Assembly (NCBI GenBank): GCA_020720115.1
Contig: DYPD01000018.1
Span: 1 to 43,735 of the forward strand
Source: Thiomargarita sp.
GTDB taxonomy: Bacteria > Pseudomonadota > Gammaproteobacteria > Beggiatoales > Beggiatoaceae
Direction of reading: 5' to 3'
Length of the DNA: 43,735 bases
Shown: positions 22,277 to 31,285 of the stretch, one piece after another
How the letters are laid out: each line of letters begins with the position of its first letter
Numbering within the stretch: the stretch's first letter is position 1
Notes under the pieces: generated by a model
What the model saw: the letters and a program-made list of their open reading frames with translations, nothing else
The model's database searches: none
What the model was told of the DNA's origin: nothing
Position numbers and translations under genes: made by a program

Positions 22277-24181
22277 TTAGCTTTCCAATGCTTCCCAACG
22301 CGCATAACAGCTTGCCAGTTGCTTTTCTAATTCAGCCAGTTGTTGTGTGGTTTGATTGACTTTAGCTGAGTCTTGTTTGTAAAAATCTTTCTGCGCCATT
22401 TGATTTTGTACCTGGCGCAGTTGAGTTTCTAGTTGCTCAATTTTCAGCGGCAGTTCTTCCAATTCACGCTTGTCTTTGTAGCTGAGTTTTTTGCTGGTTG
22501 CTGGCACGGAAGGCTTGTTTGCGTTGTTTTCTGATTTGGGCACGGCACGCGGTGCTGGCGCTGGATTTTGTGCTGGGGCACTGGCAGCTTGACGCTGTTG
22601 CACCGACAGCCAATCGGCATAACCGCCAACGTATTCGCTGATGTATCCGTTGCCTTCAAACACCAGTGTGGAGGTCACCACATTGTCAAGAAAATCACGG
22701 TCATGGCTGACCAGCAGCAGGGTGCCAGGATAGTCCATGAGCAATTCTTCCAGCAATTCCAGGGTTTCCACATCCAAGTCATTGGTCGGTTCGTCCATCA
22801 CCAGCAGGTTCGCGGGTTGGGTAAATAACTTGGCTAATAACAAGCGGTTACGCTCACCGCCGGAGAGGGATTTGACCGGTGAACGGGCGCGGGCGGCGGG
22901 AAATAGAAAGTCACCTAAATAGGACATGACGTGCTTTTTCGCGCCGTTGATTTCGACAAAATCTTTGCCATCGGCGATGGTGTCTACCACACTAATGTCT
23001 GGGTTGAGTTGGGCGCGTAATTGGTCAAAGTAGGCGACTTGCAGCTTAGTACCGTGTCGAATTTCGCCCTTTTGCGGGGTTAAATCACCCAGCAGCAATT
23101 TAAGCAGCGTGGTTTTGCCCACACCGTTGGGACCCAACAAACCTAACCGGTCGCCGCGCACAATAATGGTGGAAAAGTCCTGCACAATCGGCTTGCTGTC
23201 CCAGGCATAGCTGATGTTTTCTGCTTCAATCACCAGCTTGCCGGAAGCTTCGCCCGCGTTGAGCGTGGCTTTGACTTGTCCTTTGCGTTCGCGGCGTTCG
23301 GCGCGCTCGTTGCGCAAGGCTTTCAGCGCCCGCACCCGTCCTTCGTTGCGGGTGCGCCGTGCTTTGATGCCTTGACGAATCCACACTTCTTCTTGCGCGA
23401 GTTTCTTATCAAACTTAGCAGCTTGGGCGGCTTCGGCTTCCAGTTCGGCGGCTTTGGTGCGCTGATAAGTTGGGTAATCGCCTGGATAAGAGCGCAATTG
23501 TCCGCGATCTAGCTCGATAATGCGGGTTGCCAGCTTTTTCACAAAGGCGCGGTCATGGCTGATAAACAGCATTGCGCCCTGGAATTCCAGCAGCATTTTT
23601 TCCATCCATTCAATGGCTTCAATGTCTAAATGGTTGGTTGGCTCGTCTAACAGCAACACATCTGGCTGCATGACCAATGCTCGCGCCAGCGTCACACGCC
23701 GCCGCCAACCGCCCGATAAGCTGCTCATCAGCGCATCTGCCGTCAGTGACAGGCGCGTGAGCACGGTTTCCACGCGCTGTTGTAAAGTCCAGCCATCCAG
23801 CGCCTCCAAATCATGCTGCACTTGCGCCAGCCGCGCCATGTGCGCTTCGTCAAAATGCGGATGAGCGATGAGTTCGTGATATTCCGCAACCAAAGCGCCG
23901 ACTTTTCCCAGCCCTTGCGCAGTGGCTTGATACACGGTATCAGTCGGCGAAAAATCCGGTTCTTGCGCCAAATACGCCAAGCGGCTGCCGCTTTGTACAT
24001 CCACTTTGCCGCTGTCGGCATGTACTTCGCCGGTGAGAATTTTCATCAGGGTGGATTTGCCTTCGCCATTACGTCCTAGCAGGCACACGCGCTCACCTTT
24101 GTCTAGGCTCAGTGTGGCTTTGTCCAATAAGGAAACGTGACCAAAGGCAATGGTCAAGTTGTCAACAGTGATAATCGGCAT
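22277..24181 (-). CDS. uup: ABC-F family ATPase Uup
   Basis: This 634-residue soluble protein has two ABC ATPase domains and no membrane segments. The first has Walker A GRNGEGKST and signature LSGGWRRR; the second has GPNGVGKTT, LSGGERNR and Walker B VMDEPTNDLD. A linker between them (about 230-310) is rich in charged residues. The C-terminal ~90 residues form the coiled coil characteristic of Uup, which binds branched DNA, after a Pro/Ala-rich spacer. ABC-F proteins act on ribosomes or DNA rather than in transport. Uup is preferred over EttA or YheS because of the C-terminal domain. Confidence 0.93.
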   Translation of the reverse strand: MPIITVDNLTIAFGHVSLLDKATLSLDKGERVCLLGRNGEGKSTLMKILTGEVHADSGKVDVQSGSRLAYLAQEPDFSPTDTVYQATAQGLGKVGALVAEYHELIAHPHFDEAHMARLAQVQHDLEALDGWTLQQRVETVLTRLSLTADALMSSLSGGWRRRVTLARALVMQPDVLLLDEPTNHLDIEAIEWMEKMLLEFQGAMLFISHDRAFVKKLATRIIELDRGQLRSYPGDYPTYQRTKAAELEAEAAQAAKFDKKLAQEEVWIRQGIKARRTRNEGRVRALKALRNERAERRERKGQVKATLNAGEASGKLVIEAENISYAWDSKPIVQDFSTIIVRGDRLGLLGPNGVGKTTLLKLLLGDLTPQKGEIRHGTKLQVAYFDQLRAQLNPDISVVDTIADGKDFVEINGAKKHVMSYLGDFLFPAARARSPVKSLSGGERNRLLLAKLFTQPANLLVMDEPTNDLDVETLELLEELLMDYPGTLLLVSHDRDFLDNVVTSTLVFEGNGYISEYVGGYADWLSVQQRQAASAPAQNPAPAPRAVPKSENNANKPSVPATSKKLSYKDKRELEELPLKIEQLETQLRQVQNQMAQKDFYKQDSAKVNQTTQQLAELEKQLASCYARWEALES

Positions 24182-24286
24182 AGAAGGATTTACTTGTGGT
24201 TAGGCAGTCTAATGTTTGCCTGCGCGTCGCATGACTGCTATAGCGTCGTCAGGATTGGTGGGCACTGTGATATTTGAAACGATGAA

Positions 24287-26224
24287 TTAGGTTTCTACAA
24301 AATACATACTCATTTCACCCTTGCCTTTCACTGCAAGAGCGCCGCGTGCTTGAATAGGAAATTGATCTTTCACTAAATCATAGGTTGTTTGTGAAATATT
24401 AATGCGCATAGGCTCAGAGTTTGATTCCATCCGCGAAGCGGTATTAATGGTATCGCCAAATACATCATAAATATATTTTTTCACGCCTACCACGCCGCCT
24501 ACCACTTTACCCGAATGAATACCAATACGAATGCGCCATTGAATTTCAGAACGCTTATTGCGCTCCTGCATATAATGAATAATTTCTATTGCTGAACGCA
24601 CCATATTATGCGCATGATGCGGATTAGGCGTCGGCATACCACACACGCATAAATAAGCATCACCAATGGTTTTTACCCGTTCACATTGATGGTGTTCAAC
24701 AATATTGTCAAAGGCGGTGAAAATATCATTCAATTCATCAATCAAGAACTTAGGTTCTAGCTGCGATGATAAATTAGTAAAACCTACCACATCAGAAAAA
24801 TAAACAGTTACTTCCTCAAAGGATTCTGGTTCAGTTTTGCCGGTTTCTTTCAAATCATTTGCCACCCGTACCGGCAAAATATTGAGCAATAACTGATCAG
24901 ATTTTTCTTTTTCCTGACGAATCAAGTTATTGGCTTCTTCAAGTTTTTGATTGGCTTTTTTCTCAAAGCGATAACGATTAAAGAGCACAAATACCAGGAT
25001 AAAAATAAACAACAAGCCGCCCATTAACGAATTGCGCAATAAAGTTTGCTTAACAATGGCTAATTGTTGGATTTCATTATCCTTTTTAAGCAAGGTGATT
25101 TCCTGCTCTTTTTTCTCGGTTTCATATTTTGTTTGTACATCAGCAATCGCTTGCTGGCTTTTTTCATTCAAAATGCTGTCTTTTACTTCGGTAGACAGGC
25201 GATAATAGGCTAATGCAGCTTCAAAGTTATTTTGTGCGGCGTATAATTGAGAAAACAATTCATAGTTTTCTCGGATTAAATCTTTGGAATCCGCTTCTAC
25301 TGCCTGTTGCAAGCCGCGAATCAAATACACCACTGCCTGGTCAAAGTTTTTTTTCAAAATATATAAGGCTGCAATATTATTAGAGATATTGGCTACCTCA
25401 TACTTATCACTTAAGCGCTCACGCATTTTTAAGGCAGATTCAAAATACCTCAGTGCTTCATCATATTGCTCTAAGCCTTTGTACGTTAAGCCTACATTGT
25501 TTAAGGATTTAGCAATCCCTTGTTCATCATGGATAGCACGGCGGATTTTTAAGGATTCTACATAATTTTCTAAGGCTTCTTTGTATTGTCCAGAAAAATA
25601 ATGAATAATACCGATATTGTTCAGAGAATCAGCAATGCCGGCTTGATCATTTAACTTTTGCCGAATAGCCAGCGCACGATGGTGGTGTTCTAGTGCAACC
25701 GTATAATTACCCAACAAGTCATTAATAATACCCAATTGATGTAGGGAAGAAGCAATGAGGGAATCATCTTGCAAATGCTCTGCGAGTTTTAAGGCATCCA
25801 AGCACTTGCTCAATGCCTTATCATAATCCCCCATGCGCCAATACACATTGCCCAGAGCTAACAGGGTTTTAGCTATACGCGGCTGGTTTTCCTGTGCTGT
25901 CCAGAGTTCTAAAGCGTGCTGATAGGGCAACAAAGCTTCAGCAAAATTGCCCTTCTGGGTTTTTAAGCGCCCCAACATCACCAAGGCTTCAGCCGCGTTG
26001 AGGTTATCTTCGGCTTGTTCTGCAAGCTGTTGTGCTTGCTCGGCATAAGTCATGGATTGCAGCGGATCATTAAATTGCGTAACACGAGCCAGGTTAAGTA
26101 GAATTGGCGGCTTTTCTGGAGGGCTGGCACTAGCAAGCTGGGCTTGCAGGGCTTCAATGGAGTCGTCAGCACGCACTGACAAACTGAAACCGCACACAGC
26201 AAGGATAAAGAGATAACGTAGCAT
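24287..26224 (-). CDS. TPR-repeat class III adenylate cyclase
   Basis: Starting at 26224 (signal peptide MLRYLFILAVCG) the protein has 645 residues. A periplasmic region carries about seven tetratricopeptide repeats (about 60-380), several nearly consensus (NNIGIIHYFSGQYKEALENY). One transmembrane helix (about 415-435) and a coiled coil lead to a cytoplasmic class III cyclase domain. The metal Asp lies in YFSDVVGFTN. The purine-specifying pair is Lys (VKTIGDAYL) and Asp (YDVFGDTIN), and the catalytic Asn/Arg lie in NTASRMES. The Lys/Asp pair predicts ATP, giving cAMP. A receiver-only protein is encoded 230 bp upstream in the same direction. Confidence 0.9.
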   Translation of the reverse strand: MLRYLFILAVCGFSLSVRADDSIEALQAQLASASPPEKPPILLNLARVTQFNDPLQSMTYAEQAQQLAEQAEDNLNAAEALVMLGRLKTQKGNFAEALLPYQHALELWTAQENQPRIAKTLLALGNVYWRMGDYDKALSKCLDALKLAEHLQDDSLIASSLHQLGIINDLLGNYTVALEHHHRALAIRQKLNDQAGIADSLNNIGIIHYFSGQYKEALENYVESLKIRRAIHDEQGIAKSLNNVGLTYKGLEQYDEALRYFESALKMRERLSDKYEVANISNNIAALYILKKNFDQAVVYLIRGLQQAVEADSKDLIRENYELFSQLYAAQNNFEAALAYYRLSTEVKDSILNEKSQQAIADVQTKYETEKKEQEITLLKKDNEIQQLAIVKQTLLRNSLMGGLLFIFILVFVLFNRYRFEKKANQKLEEANNLIRQEKEKSDQLLLNILPVRVANDLKETGKTEPESFEEVTVYFSDVVGFTNLSSQLEPKFLIDELNDIFTAFDNIVEHHQCERVKTIGDAYLCVCGMPTPNPHHAHNMVRSAIEIIHYMQERNKRSEIQWRIRIGIHSGKVVGGVVGVKKYIYDVFGDTINTASRMESNSEPMRINISQTTYDLVKDQFPIQARGALAVKGKGEMSMYFVET

Positions 26225-26454
26225 AAGGCTTGATGCGATCCGTGAGTCGTCAATCGAGTCTACTAATGAAGGCATTGGGTCTAACTCAGCAGCGCCTTGG
26301 AAAAGCTATTATAAACATTTGTCTGAGGGCTTTATAACAATAACTCTCATGGCCATTCCAAAAAACTTAAGGGAAAATCCCTGTGTTTATTATTTGACTA
26401 ACGGGTATTACGCCGCCGCTTTAAGCACCTGTACACTTCAGCAATAGCCTTAAG

Positions 26455-26841
26455 CTAAATCATTTGTAGCGTCCTGGCGGCATCGGCTTCGCCTAAGAAA
26501 CTCAACATTTGCGCTTCATTAATGGGTTTAGTGATAAAAATTAAATCCAAATCAGCAGCAACAGGTCCAATGGTTTCCAGCGCATCAGCGGTCAAAAGTC
26601 CCATTTTCAGCTTGGGAAAACGTGCGCGTAGGCGCTGTGCTAAATCCAATCCACCCATTTCTGGCATGTGTAGATCAACGGTCGCCACCGTCAAAGTGTC
26701 ATTGCCAATCTTATTCAAAGCATCCACGCCATCCTCGGCTTCGATAATGCGTGCATCAGGGTAGGCACGTCGAATAATCGCACCTATCAACATTCTGGAA
26801 ATCTGGCTATCATCAGCAATCAGAACCGTGTGAGTTGACAT
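26455..26841 (-). CDS. Single-domain response regulator (receiver only)
   Basis: With the start at 26841 (Shine-Dalgarno AAGGAT) this is a 128-residue CheY-like protein. The acidic pair is in VLIADDSQISR, the phosphoacceptor Asp in VDLHMPEMGG, and the conserved Lys in FITKPI. There is no output domain, so it must signal by protein contact or phosphotransfer. It lies 230 bp upstream of the TPR-cyclase gene in the same orientation and could regulate it, but no direct evidence is visible. The small ferredoxin gene starts divergently 51 bp away. Confidence 0.92.
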   Translation of the reverse strand: MSTHTVLIADDSQISRMLIGAIIRRAYPDARIIEAEDGVDALNKIGNDTLTVATVDLHMPEMGGLDLAQRLRARFPKLKMGLLTADALETIGPVAADLDLIFITKPINEAQMLSFLGEADAARTLQMI

Positions 26842-26892
26842 ATAACATCCTTTTGTTATTAAACGTATTTTCACTTATCAAGGAGCGCTTTA

Positions 26893-27219
26893 ATGAATCA
26901 CCCTAGTTACTATCAATACCATGTGTTTTTCTGCACTAACCAACGTGAAGCGGGAGAGCGCTGTTGTGCCAATCAGGACGCAGCAGAAATGCGTGATTAT
27001 GCCAAAAACCGTATTAAAGAACTGCAACTACACAAAAATAACCAGGTGCGCATTAATGCGGCGGGTTGTTTAAATCGCTGTGCGCGGGGACCTGTCATAG
27101 TGGTCTATCCCGAAGATACCTGGTATACCTGGACAAATCAGGCAGATATTGACGAAATCATCAACGAACATCTGAGTCAAGGACGCATTGTCCAGCGTCT
27201 GCAAATCCCTCATGAATAA
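26893..27219 (+). CDS. Thioredoxin-like [2Fe-2S] ferredoxin
   Basis: The 108-residue protein matches the thioredoxin-fold 2Fe-2S ferredoxins related to the NuoE C-terminal domain and Azotobacter FeFd1. The cluster ligands are Cys14, Cys24 or Cys25, Cys59 (AAGCLNRC) and Cys63, in the usual C-x9/10-C and C-x3-C spacing, followed by GPVIVVYPEDTWYT. It should transfer single electrons in the cytoplasm; its partner is unknown. AAGGAG stands eight bases before the ATG. Its stop codon overlaps the start of the alpha/beta-hydrolase gene (ATGAATAA), so the two are translated together. Confidence 0.92.
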   Translation: MNHPSYYQYHVFFCTNQREAGERCCANQDAAEMRDYAKNRIKELQLHKNNQVRINAAGCLNRCARGPVIVVYPEDTWYTWTNQADIDEIINEHLSQGRIVQRLQIPHE

Positions 27220-27853
27220 CCCGCCACTTTGCCAAGAACAAAGACGCCTGGTACCTGGCAGCATTGGCGATCTGGAGGTATTCATTGAATGCCCCAAGCA
27301 GCAACTGGCAGAGCGCACCCTCGCCATTATTTGCCATCCGCATCCGTTGCAAGGCGGCAGCCTGGACAACAAAGTAGTCTACATGTTGGCAAGTGCGCTA
27401 CGCCAGCAAGGCGCTATCAGCCTACGTTTTAATTTTCGTGGTGTAGGGCGCAGTAGCGGCAGTTTTGCTCAAGGCGTTGGCGAAACCGAAGACTTGTTAA
27501 GGCTGGCGGAATGGAGTGAGGCTTATTTTGCCCCGCAACAGCTATGGTTGGCAGGGTTTTCTTTCGGTAGCTACGTTGCACTACGAGCACACCGGCGGTT
27601 ATCTCCTAAACGCTTGATTTTAGTAGCGCCGCCCGTGCAAAAGTGGGATTTTTCTAGCCTCACCTTAAGTGCTGTGCCGACGCTGGTGCTGCAAGGCGAC
27701 GCTGACACGGTAGTTGTTCCAAAAGAGGTGCGAGAGTGGCTGTCAACCCAAGCTCATATGCCGGATTTTATAGAATTTACTGGCGCTGACCATTTTTTTC
27801 ACGGACGCTTAACTGAATTGCGTGAAAAGGTGAGTCAATGGGTGGCGGGGTAA
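27212..27853 (+). CDS. Alpha/beta hydrolase (dienelactone-hydrolase-like)
   Basis: The ATG at 27212 overlaps the ferredoxin stop and gives 213 residues. Motifs are ICHPHPLQGGSLDNKVVY near the N-terminus, RFNFRGVGRSSG, the nucleophile elbow GFSFGS, the acid in LQGDADTVVP and the His in GADHFFHG, so the Ser-Asp-His triad is complete. The HPHPxxGG/NKVV pattern defines a bacterial group often annotated simply as alpha/beta hydrolase. The substrate is unknown. The pairing with a 2Fe-2S ferredoxin recurs in Proteobacteria by recollection. Confidence 0.9.
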   Translation: MNNPPLCQEQRRLVPGSIGDLEVFIECPKQQLAERTLAIICHPHPLQGGSLDNKVVYMLASALRQQGAISLRFNFRGVGRSSGSFAQGVGETEDLLRLAEWSEAYFAPQQLWLAGFSFGSYVALRAHRRLSPKRLILVAPPVQKWDFSSLTLSAVPTLVLQGDADTVVVPKEVREWLSTQAHMPDFIEFTGADHFFHGRLTELREKVSQWVAG

Positions 27854-27885
27854 TTAACGCCCATGCCAAACACTGACTGAGCCTG

Positions 27886-29100
27886 CTACCCTCGGCGTGT
27901 ATCCAAGGCTTCGCGCAGGGCTTCGCCGATAAAAATCAATAAAATCAAAGTACCTACCAGCACGCTGAAAGTGGTGACGGATAGCCACCAGGCTTCAATG
28001 TTGGCTTTACCCTGTGCCAGTAATTCACCCAAGCTGGGCGTGGTGGGGGGTACGCCTAAACCTAAATAATCCAGGCTGGTCAAGGCGATAATAGAACCAC
28101 TGATGCGAAACGGCAGAAAAGTCAACACCGGCGCTAAACCGTTTGGCAGCAGATGCCGCCACATGATGCGAAAATCTGAGACACCCAAGGCGCGAGCGGC
28201 TTTGACATACTCTAGGTTGCGTCCGCGTAAAAATTCTGCACGCACATAATCAGATAAGCCCATCCAGCCAAATAATGACAATAAAATCAATAATAAAGCC
28301 AGGCTTGGATTGAAAATAGAAGCGAAAATAATGAGTAAATAGAGTTCGGGCAAGGCGCTCCACAGCTCGATAAAACGCTGCATGAATAAATCAAAACGCC
28401 CGCCGAAATAGCCCTGTAGCGCACCCGCCGCAATCCCCACCAGCGTGCCAATCAGTGTGAGCACAAAAGCAAACAATACCGATAGACGAAAGCCGTACAG
28501 CAACCGCGCCAGCACGTCGCGCCCGCGATCATCAGTGCCGAGGAAGTTGTCTGCCGACGGCGGTGCGGGATTGGGCTGCTCGCTGTGGTAGTTAATGCTG
28601 TTGTAGCTATAAGGATTAGGCGCATACCAGACCCAGTTCCCTGATGCTTGCAGTTTTTCTTTCAAATACAAATCGTTATAGTCCGCTTCTGTATCAAAAT
28701 CACCGCCAAACGCGGTTTCTGGGTAAGTGCGCCACAGCGGATAGTAGTAAGCGCCCTGGTAATAAACCAGCAGGGGTTTGTCATTGCTTAACACCTCAGC
28801 AAAGAGGCTAATGCTAAACAGGATGCCGAATAGCCACAGGCTGAAATAGCCGCGTTTGTTGGCTTTGAAGCGCCGCCAACTGCGCTGTGCGGGTGTGAGC
28901 GGTGTGCTGCGCTTGTCAAGCGATGGACTGAGCCTGTCGTCAAAGTGCGGTGCGCTGAGCTTGTCGTCAAAGCGCGGTGCGCTGAGCTTGTCGTCAAAGC
29001 GCGGTGCGCTGAGCTTGTCGTCAAAGCGCGGTGCGCTGAGCCTGTCGTCAAAGCGCGGTGCGCTGAGCTTGTCGAAGCGTGGGGCTGGAGTATGCGGCAT
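27886..29100 (-). CDS. yejE: YejE-type ABC peptide/microcin transporter permease with repeated N-terminus
   Basis: This 404-residue inner-membrane permease has about six transmembrane helices and the BPD_transp motif in EYVKAARALGVSDFRIMWRHLLPN. NFLGTDDRGRDVLARLLYGFRLS and the large periplasmic insert (about 100-180) identify the YejE/OppC C-type permease of the YejABEF system. That system needs YejA, YejB and YejF, none of which is in the window. Residues 1-60 are not permease-like: they are 9-residue repeats (SAPRFDDKL and variants) encoded by 27-bp DNA repeats. A true start near residue 65 cannot be excluded. The gene follows exbB by 20 bp. Confidence 0.88.
   Translation of the reverse strand: MPHTPAPRFDKLSAPRFDDRLSAPRFDDKLSAPRFDDKLSAPRFDDKLSAPHFDDRLSPSLDKRSTPLTPAQRSWRRFKANKRGYFSLWLFGILFSISLFAEVLSNDKPLLVYYQGAYYYPLWRTYPETAFGGDFDTEADYNDLYLKEKLQASGNWVWYAPNPYSYNSINYHSEQPNPAPPSADNFLGTDDRGRDVLARLLYGFRLSVLFAFVLTLIGTLVGIAAGALQGYFGGRFDLFMQRFIELWSALPELYLLIIFASIFNPSLALLLILLSLFGWMGLSDYVRAEFLRGRNLEYVKAARALGVSDFRIMWRHLLPNGLAPVLTFLPFRISGSIIALTSLDYLGLGVPPTTPSLGELLAQGKANIEAWWLSVTTFSVLVGTLILLIFIGEALREALDTRRG
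28928..29079. repeat. 27-bp tandem repeat in the 5' end of yejE
   Basis: Five full units (28928-28954, 28955-28981, 28982-29008, 29009-29035, 29036-29062) plus a partial sixth (29063-29079) share the core CTGAGCTTGTCG, differing at one to three positions. The last partial unit contains CTGAGCTTGTCGAAGCG, a form that recurs as a dispersed repeat in many bacterial genomes by recollection. Because 27 is a multiple of three the yejE frame stays open. Confidence 0.9.
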
Positions 29101-29120
29101 TGCTGGGTCGCTTTTAGAAG

Positions 29121-30476
29121 TTAAGTGGGATGCACTGGCGAATGCAGGGCTTCCGCTTGTCGCGCAATTAAGGCGGCGCTCTGTTCGTCAAGAATCTGGA
29201 TCAAGCTGTTGCTCATGCCACGCAGCCAACTGTGTGATAACAATAAGGGAATGGCGACTATAAGCCCAAACTCAGTCGTCACCAGGGCTTCAGAAATGCC
29301 GCCGGATAGGAGTTTAGGATCGCCTGTGCCTTGCAGCGTAATGACTTGAAAAGTATGAATAATGCCGGTTACTGTGCCGAGCAAACCCAGCAAAGGCGCG
29401 ACTGTAGCGAGTACACCAATACTGCTTAAACCCCGTCGAAGCGGCGGAATTTCGCGCAAAATCGCTTCATCCAGCTTGAGTTCTAGGGTTTCGATGTCGC
29501 GTCCGGGTTGTTCTAAATACACAGCAAAAACTCGCCATAATGGATTTTTTCCAGGTTTTTCAGGCTGTTGCAGTTGCCGCTGCACGCGCCTGTACATCCA
29601 CCAAAGCACGCTGAAACGCTCCAACACCAGCAGCAACCCCAGCGCCCCTAAAACGAGAATCAAGTAGCCGATCACACCGCCTTGTTGCAGGCGCTCCTGC
29701 CAGTTGGGTGCTTGGTCCAACTCATTCAACAGGTCGCCCTGCGAAGGATCGATCACGCCAGGCGTCAGCCCAGTGTGGGCTTGCTGCTGCGTGGCGGCGC
29801 TGGTTTGCCAGCGGGTAGCGGGCTGCTGGGCGCTGACGATGAGCTTGCCGGTGTCTGGCAAATAGCGCAAAAACGCACCTTCAGACACCGCAGTAAAGCT
29901 GCCGGTGCGCAACACTTGGCGCTGCTGTTCCTGCCCCTCAGAGGTAATAATCGCCGTAGAAAAGCGGCTGATTTGGCTGCTCGCCACCATGTCTTCCAGC
30001 AGCATATGCCAAAGCTGTTTGAAATGCTCAAGGCTCAGGGTGTCGGGGCTGTCGAGCAGGTTTTGCAACAGCTTGGCGCGTTGCGGATTTTGCGCGGCTA
30101 TCAGCGAATGCGTGAGGCGCGGCTGCACGTCGGTGACAAACTGGCGAAAGTGCTGAAACAGGCTTTGCAAATCCGCGCTCTGCTGTTCCAGTTGCGTCTG
30201 TGTTTGCAGAAATCTTTGATTATTATCAGTAAATTGCTGTCTTAACTGGGCATTTTGGGCTTGCTGTGCGCTCAACTCAGCTTGCGCTTGCGCCAACAAA
30301 GCCGCTTGTTGGTCGCGTCTGGCTTTAAACTCAGCCAAACGCTGCGCATTAAGTTGTTGTTCTTGCACGCGATCTTCTTTTACCATCTGCAAAAGCTGTG
30401 GCAAGCTATGCGGCGTTTGCGCACTAGCAAGACTCCCGCAGCACAAGAGCACAAAATAGCTAACAAATAGGCGCAT
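29121..30476 (-). CDS. ExbB/TolQ-type proton channel with long periplasmic N-domain
   Basis: The 451-residue protein has a signal peptide (cleaved after ASA), a Gln/Ala-rich periplasmic coiled coil (about 25-105) and a globular part to ~255. Three transmembrane helices form a MotA/TolQ/ExbB domain (about 265-440), with IGVLATVAPLLGLLGTVTGI and SGGISEALVTTEFGLIVAIP. Such long ExbB forms energise TonB-like systems together with a DUF3450 protein, a second ExbB, ExbD and TonB. The DUF3450 gene directly precedes it (TAATG overlap). The usual downstream exbB-exbD-tonB genes are missing: a YejE permease follows instead. Confidence 0.92.
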   Translation of the reverse strand: MRLFVSYFVLLCCGSLASAQTPHSLPQLLQMVKEDRVQEQQLNAQRLAEFKARRDQQAALLAQAQAELSAQQAQNAQLRQQFTDNNQRFLQTQTQLEQQSADLQSLFQHFRQFVTDVQPRLTHSLIAAQNPQRAKLLQNLLDSPDTLSLEHFKQLWHMLLEDMVASSQISRFSTAIITSEGQEQQRQVLRTGSFTAVSEGAFLRYLPDTGKLIVSAQQPATRWQTSAATQQQAHTGLTPGVIDPSQGDLLNELDQAPNWQERLQQGGVIGYLILVLGALGLLLVLERFSVLWWMYRRVQRQLQQPEKPGKNPLWRVFAVYLEQPGRDIETLELKLDEAILREIPPLRRGLSSIGVLATVAPLLGLLGTVTGIIHTFQVITLQGTGDPKLLSGGISEALVTTEFGLIVAIPLLLSHSWLRGMSNSLIQILDEQSAALIARQAEALHSPVHPT

Positions 30477-31285
30477 TAGGGAGTTTCCTGGGCAGCGGGC
30501 AGCGGCAGCAACAGCAATTGTGCATTCGCTTGCCCTTTGGTGATACGGATGGCGGTACGCACGGTGGCGCGGTATTCAGGCGCTAAAGCCTGCCATTGTT
30601 GCGCGGTGGCGTCCCAAATCGCCGCTTGCGTGCCGTCTAAACTCAAGTAATACAGCGCCACGCGCCCCAAGCGCAAGAAATTCACCAATTGCCCGCCCGT
30701 CGCTGATTCAGCATGAAGGGTCGCGCTGTAGCTTTCTAAGCTGTGTCCGTAGCCCATTTCCACCTGGTAGGCTTGCCACAGGCGTTGATATTTATCCGCC
30801 AAGCTCAAAGCGGGATCGTCTTGTGCGTCGCGCAACGCCTGCAAACGCTGCTGGCGTTCCTGCGGCAAAAAAGGTAAGTCCAGGCGCACAAACTCTTCCA
30901 ACACCTTAAGCATTTGTTCTAATAAGGGCGCAAGTTCGCTACGGGTGCTATCAAGCTGCAGGATTTGCTGCTGCAAACGGCTGTGTTCGCTGTTTTGCTT
31001 GTCAATCATGCGTTGCAATTGCGCGTTTTGCGCTTGCAGTTGCTCACTCTGTTGCAGCACTTGCTGGTATGCTTGTAGCAGGCGTTGCTGCTCGTCGTCT
31101 AATTGCTCGACCTGTTGTTGCGTAGCAACCGCCTCTTGTTGAATGCGCAATTGTGTCTGGAGGGCTTCTTGCAGCGTATCAGTGCCGGCAACAGCGAGCA
31201 GCGGCAGTATGGCAAGAGCACCAAACACCAGGGCGTTGTTGCGCCAAGACGTTGTTTTAGGCGCTACGAAAAAAGGTTGTTTCAT
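30476..31285 (-). CDS. DUF3450 periplasmic coiled-coil protein (TonB-system associated)
   Basis: The 269-residue protein has an N-terminal signal sequence (about 15-33, cleaved near AVAG) and a Gln-rich coiled coil (about 45-130). The C-terminal domain has features of DUF3450: LPFLPQERQQRL, YQVEMGYGHSLESYSATL, LRLGRVALYYLSLDG and WDATAQQWQAL. It is conserved at the head of TonB2/ExbB-type energy-transduction operons in Gammaproteobacteria, and probably contacts the periplasmic part of the long ExbB. Its TAA overlaps the exbB ATG by one base. Confidence 0.9.
   Translation of the reverse strand: MKQPFFVAPKTTSWRNNALVFGALAILPLLAVAGTDTLQEALQTQLRIQQEAVATQQQVEQLDDEQQRLLQAYQQVLQQSEQLQAQNAQLQRMIDKQNSEHSRLQQQILQLDSTRSELAPLLEQMLKVLEEFVRLDLPFLPQERQQRLQALRDAQDDPALSLADKYQRLWQAYQVEMGYGHSLESYSATLHAESATGGQLVNFLRLGRVALYYLSLDGTQAAIWDATAQQWQALAPEYRATVRTAIRITKGQANAQLLLLPLPAAQETP

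Noticed and set aside
28788-29263. Repeat-encoded frames on both strands and a CRISPR-like appearance at the start of yejE
   Set aside because: The 27-bp units are directly adjacent with no spacers, and the extra frames arise only because the unit length is a multiple of three. No cas gene is present.
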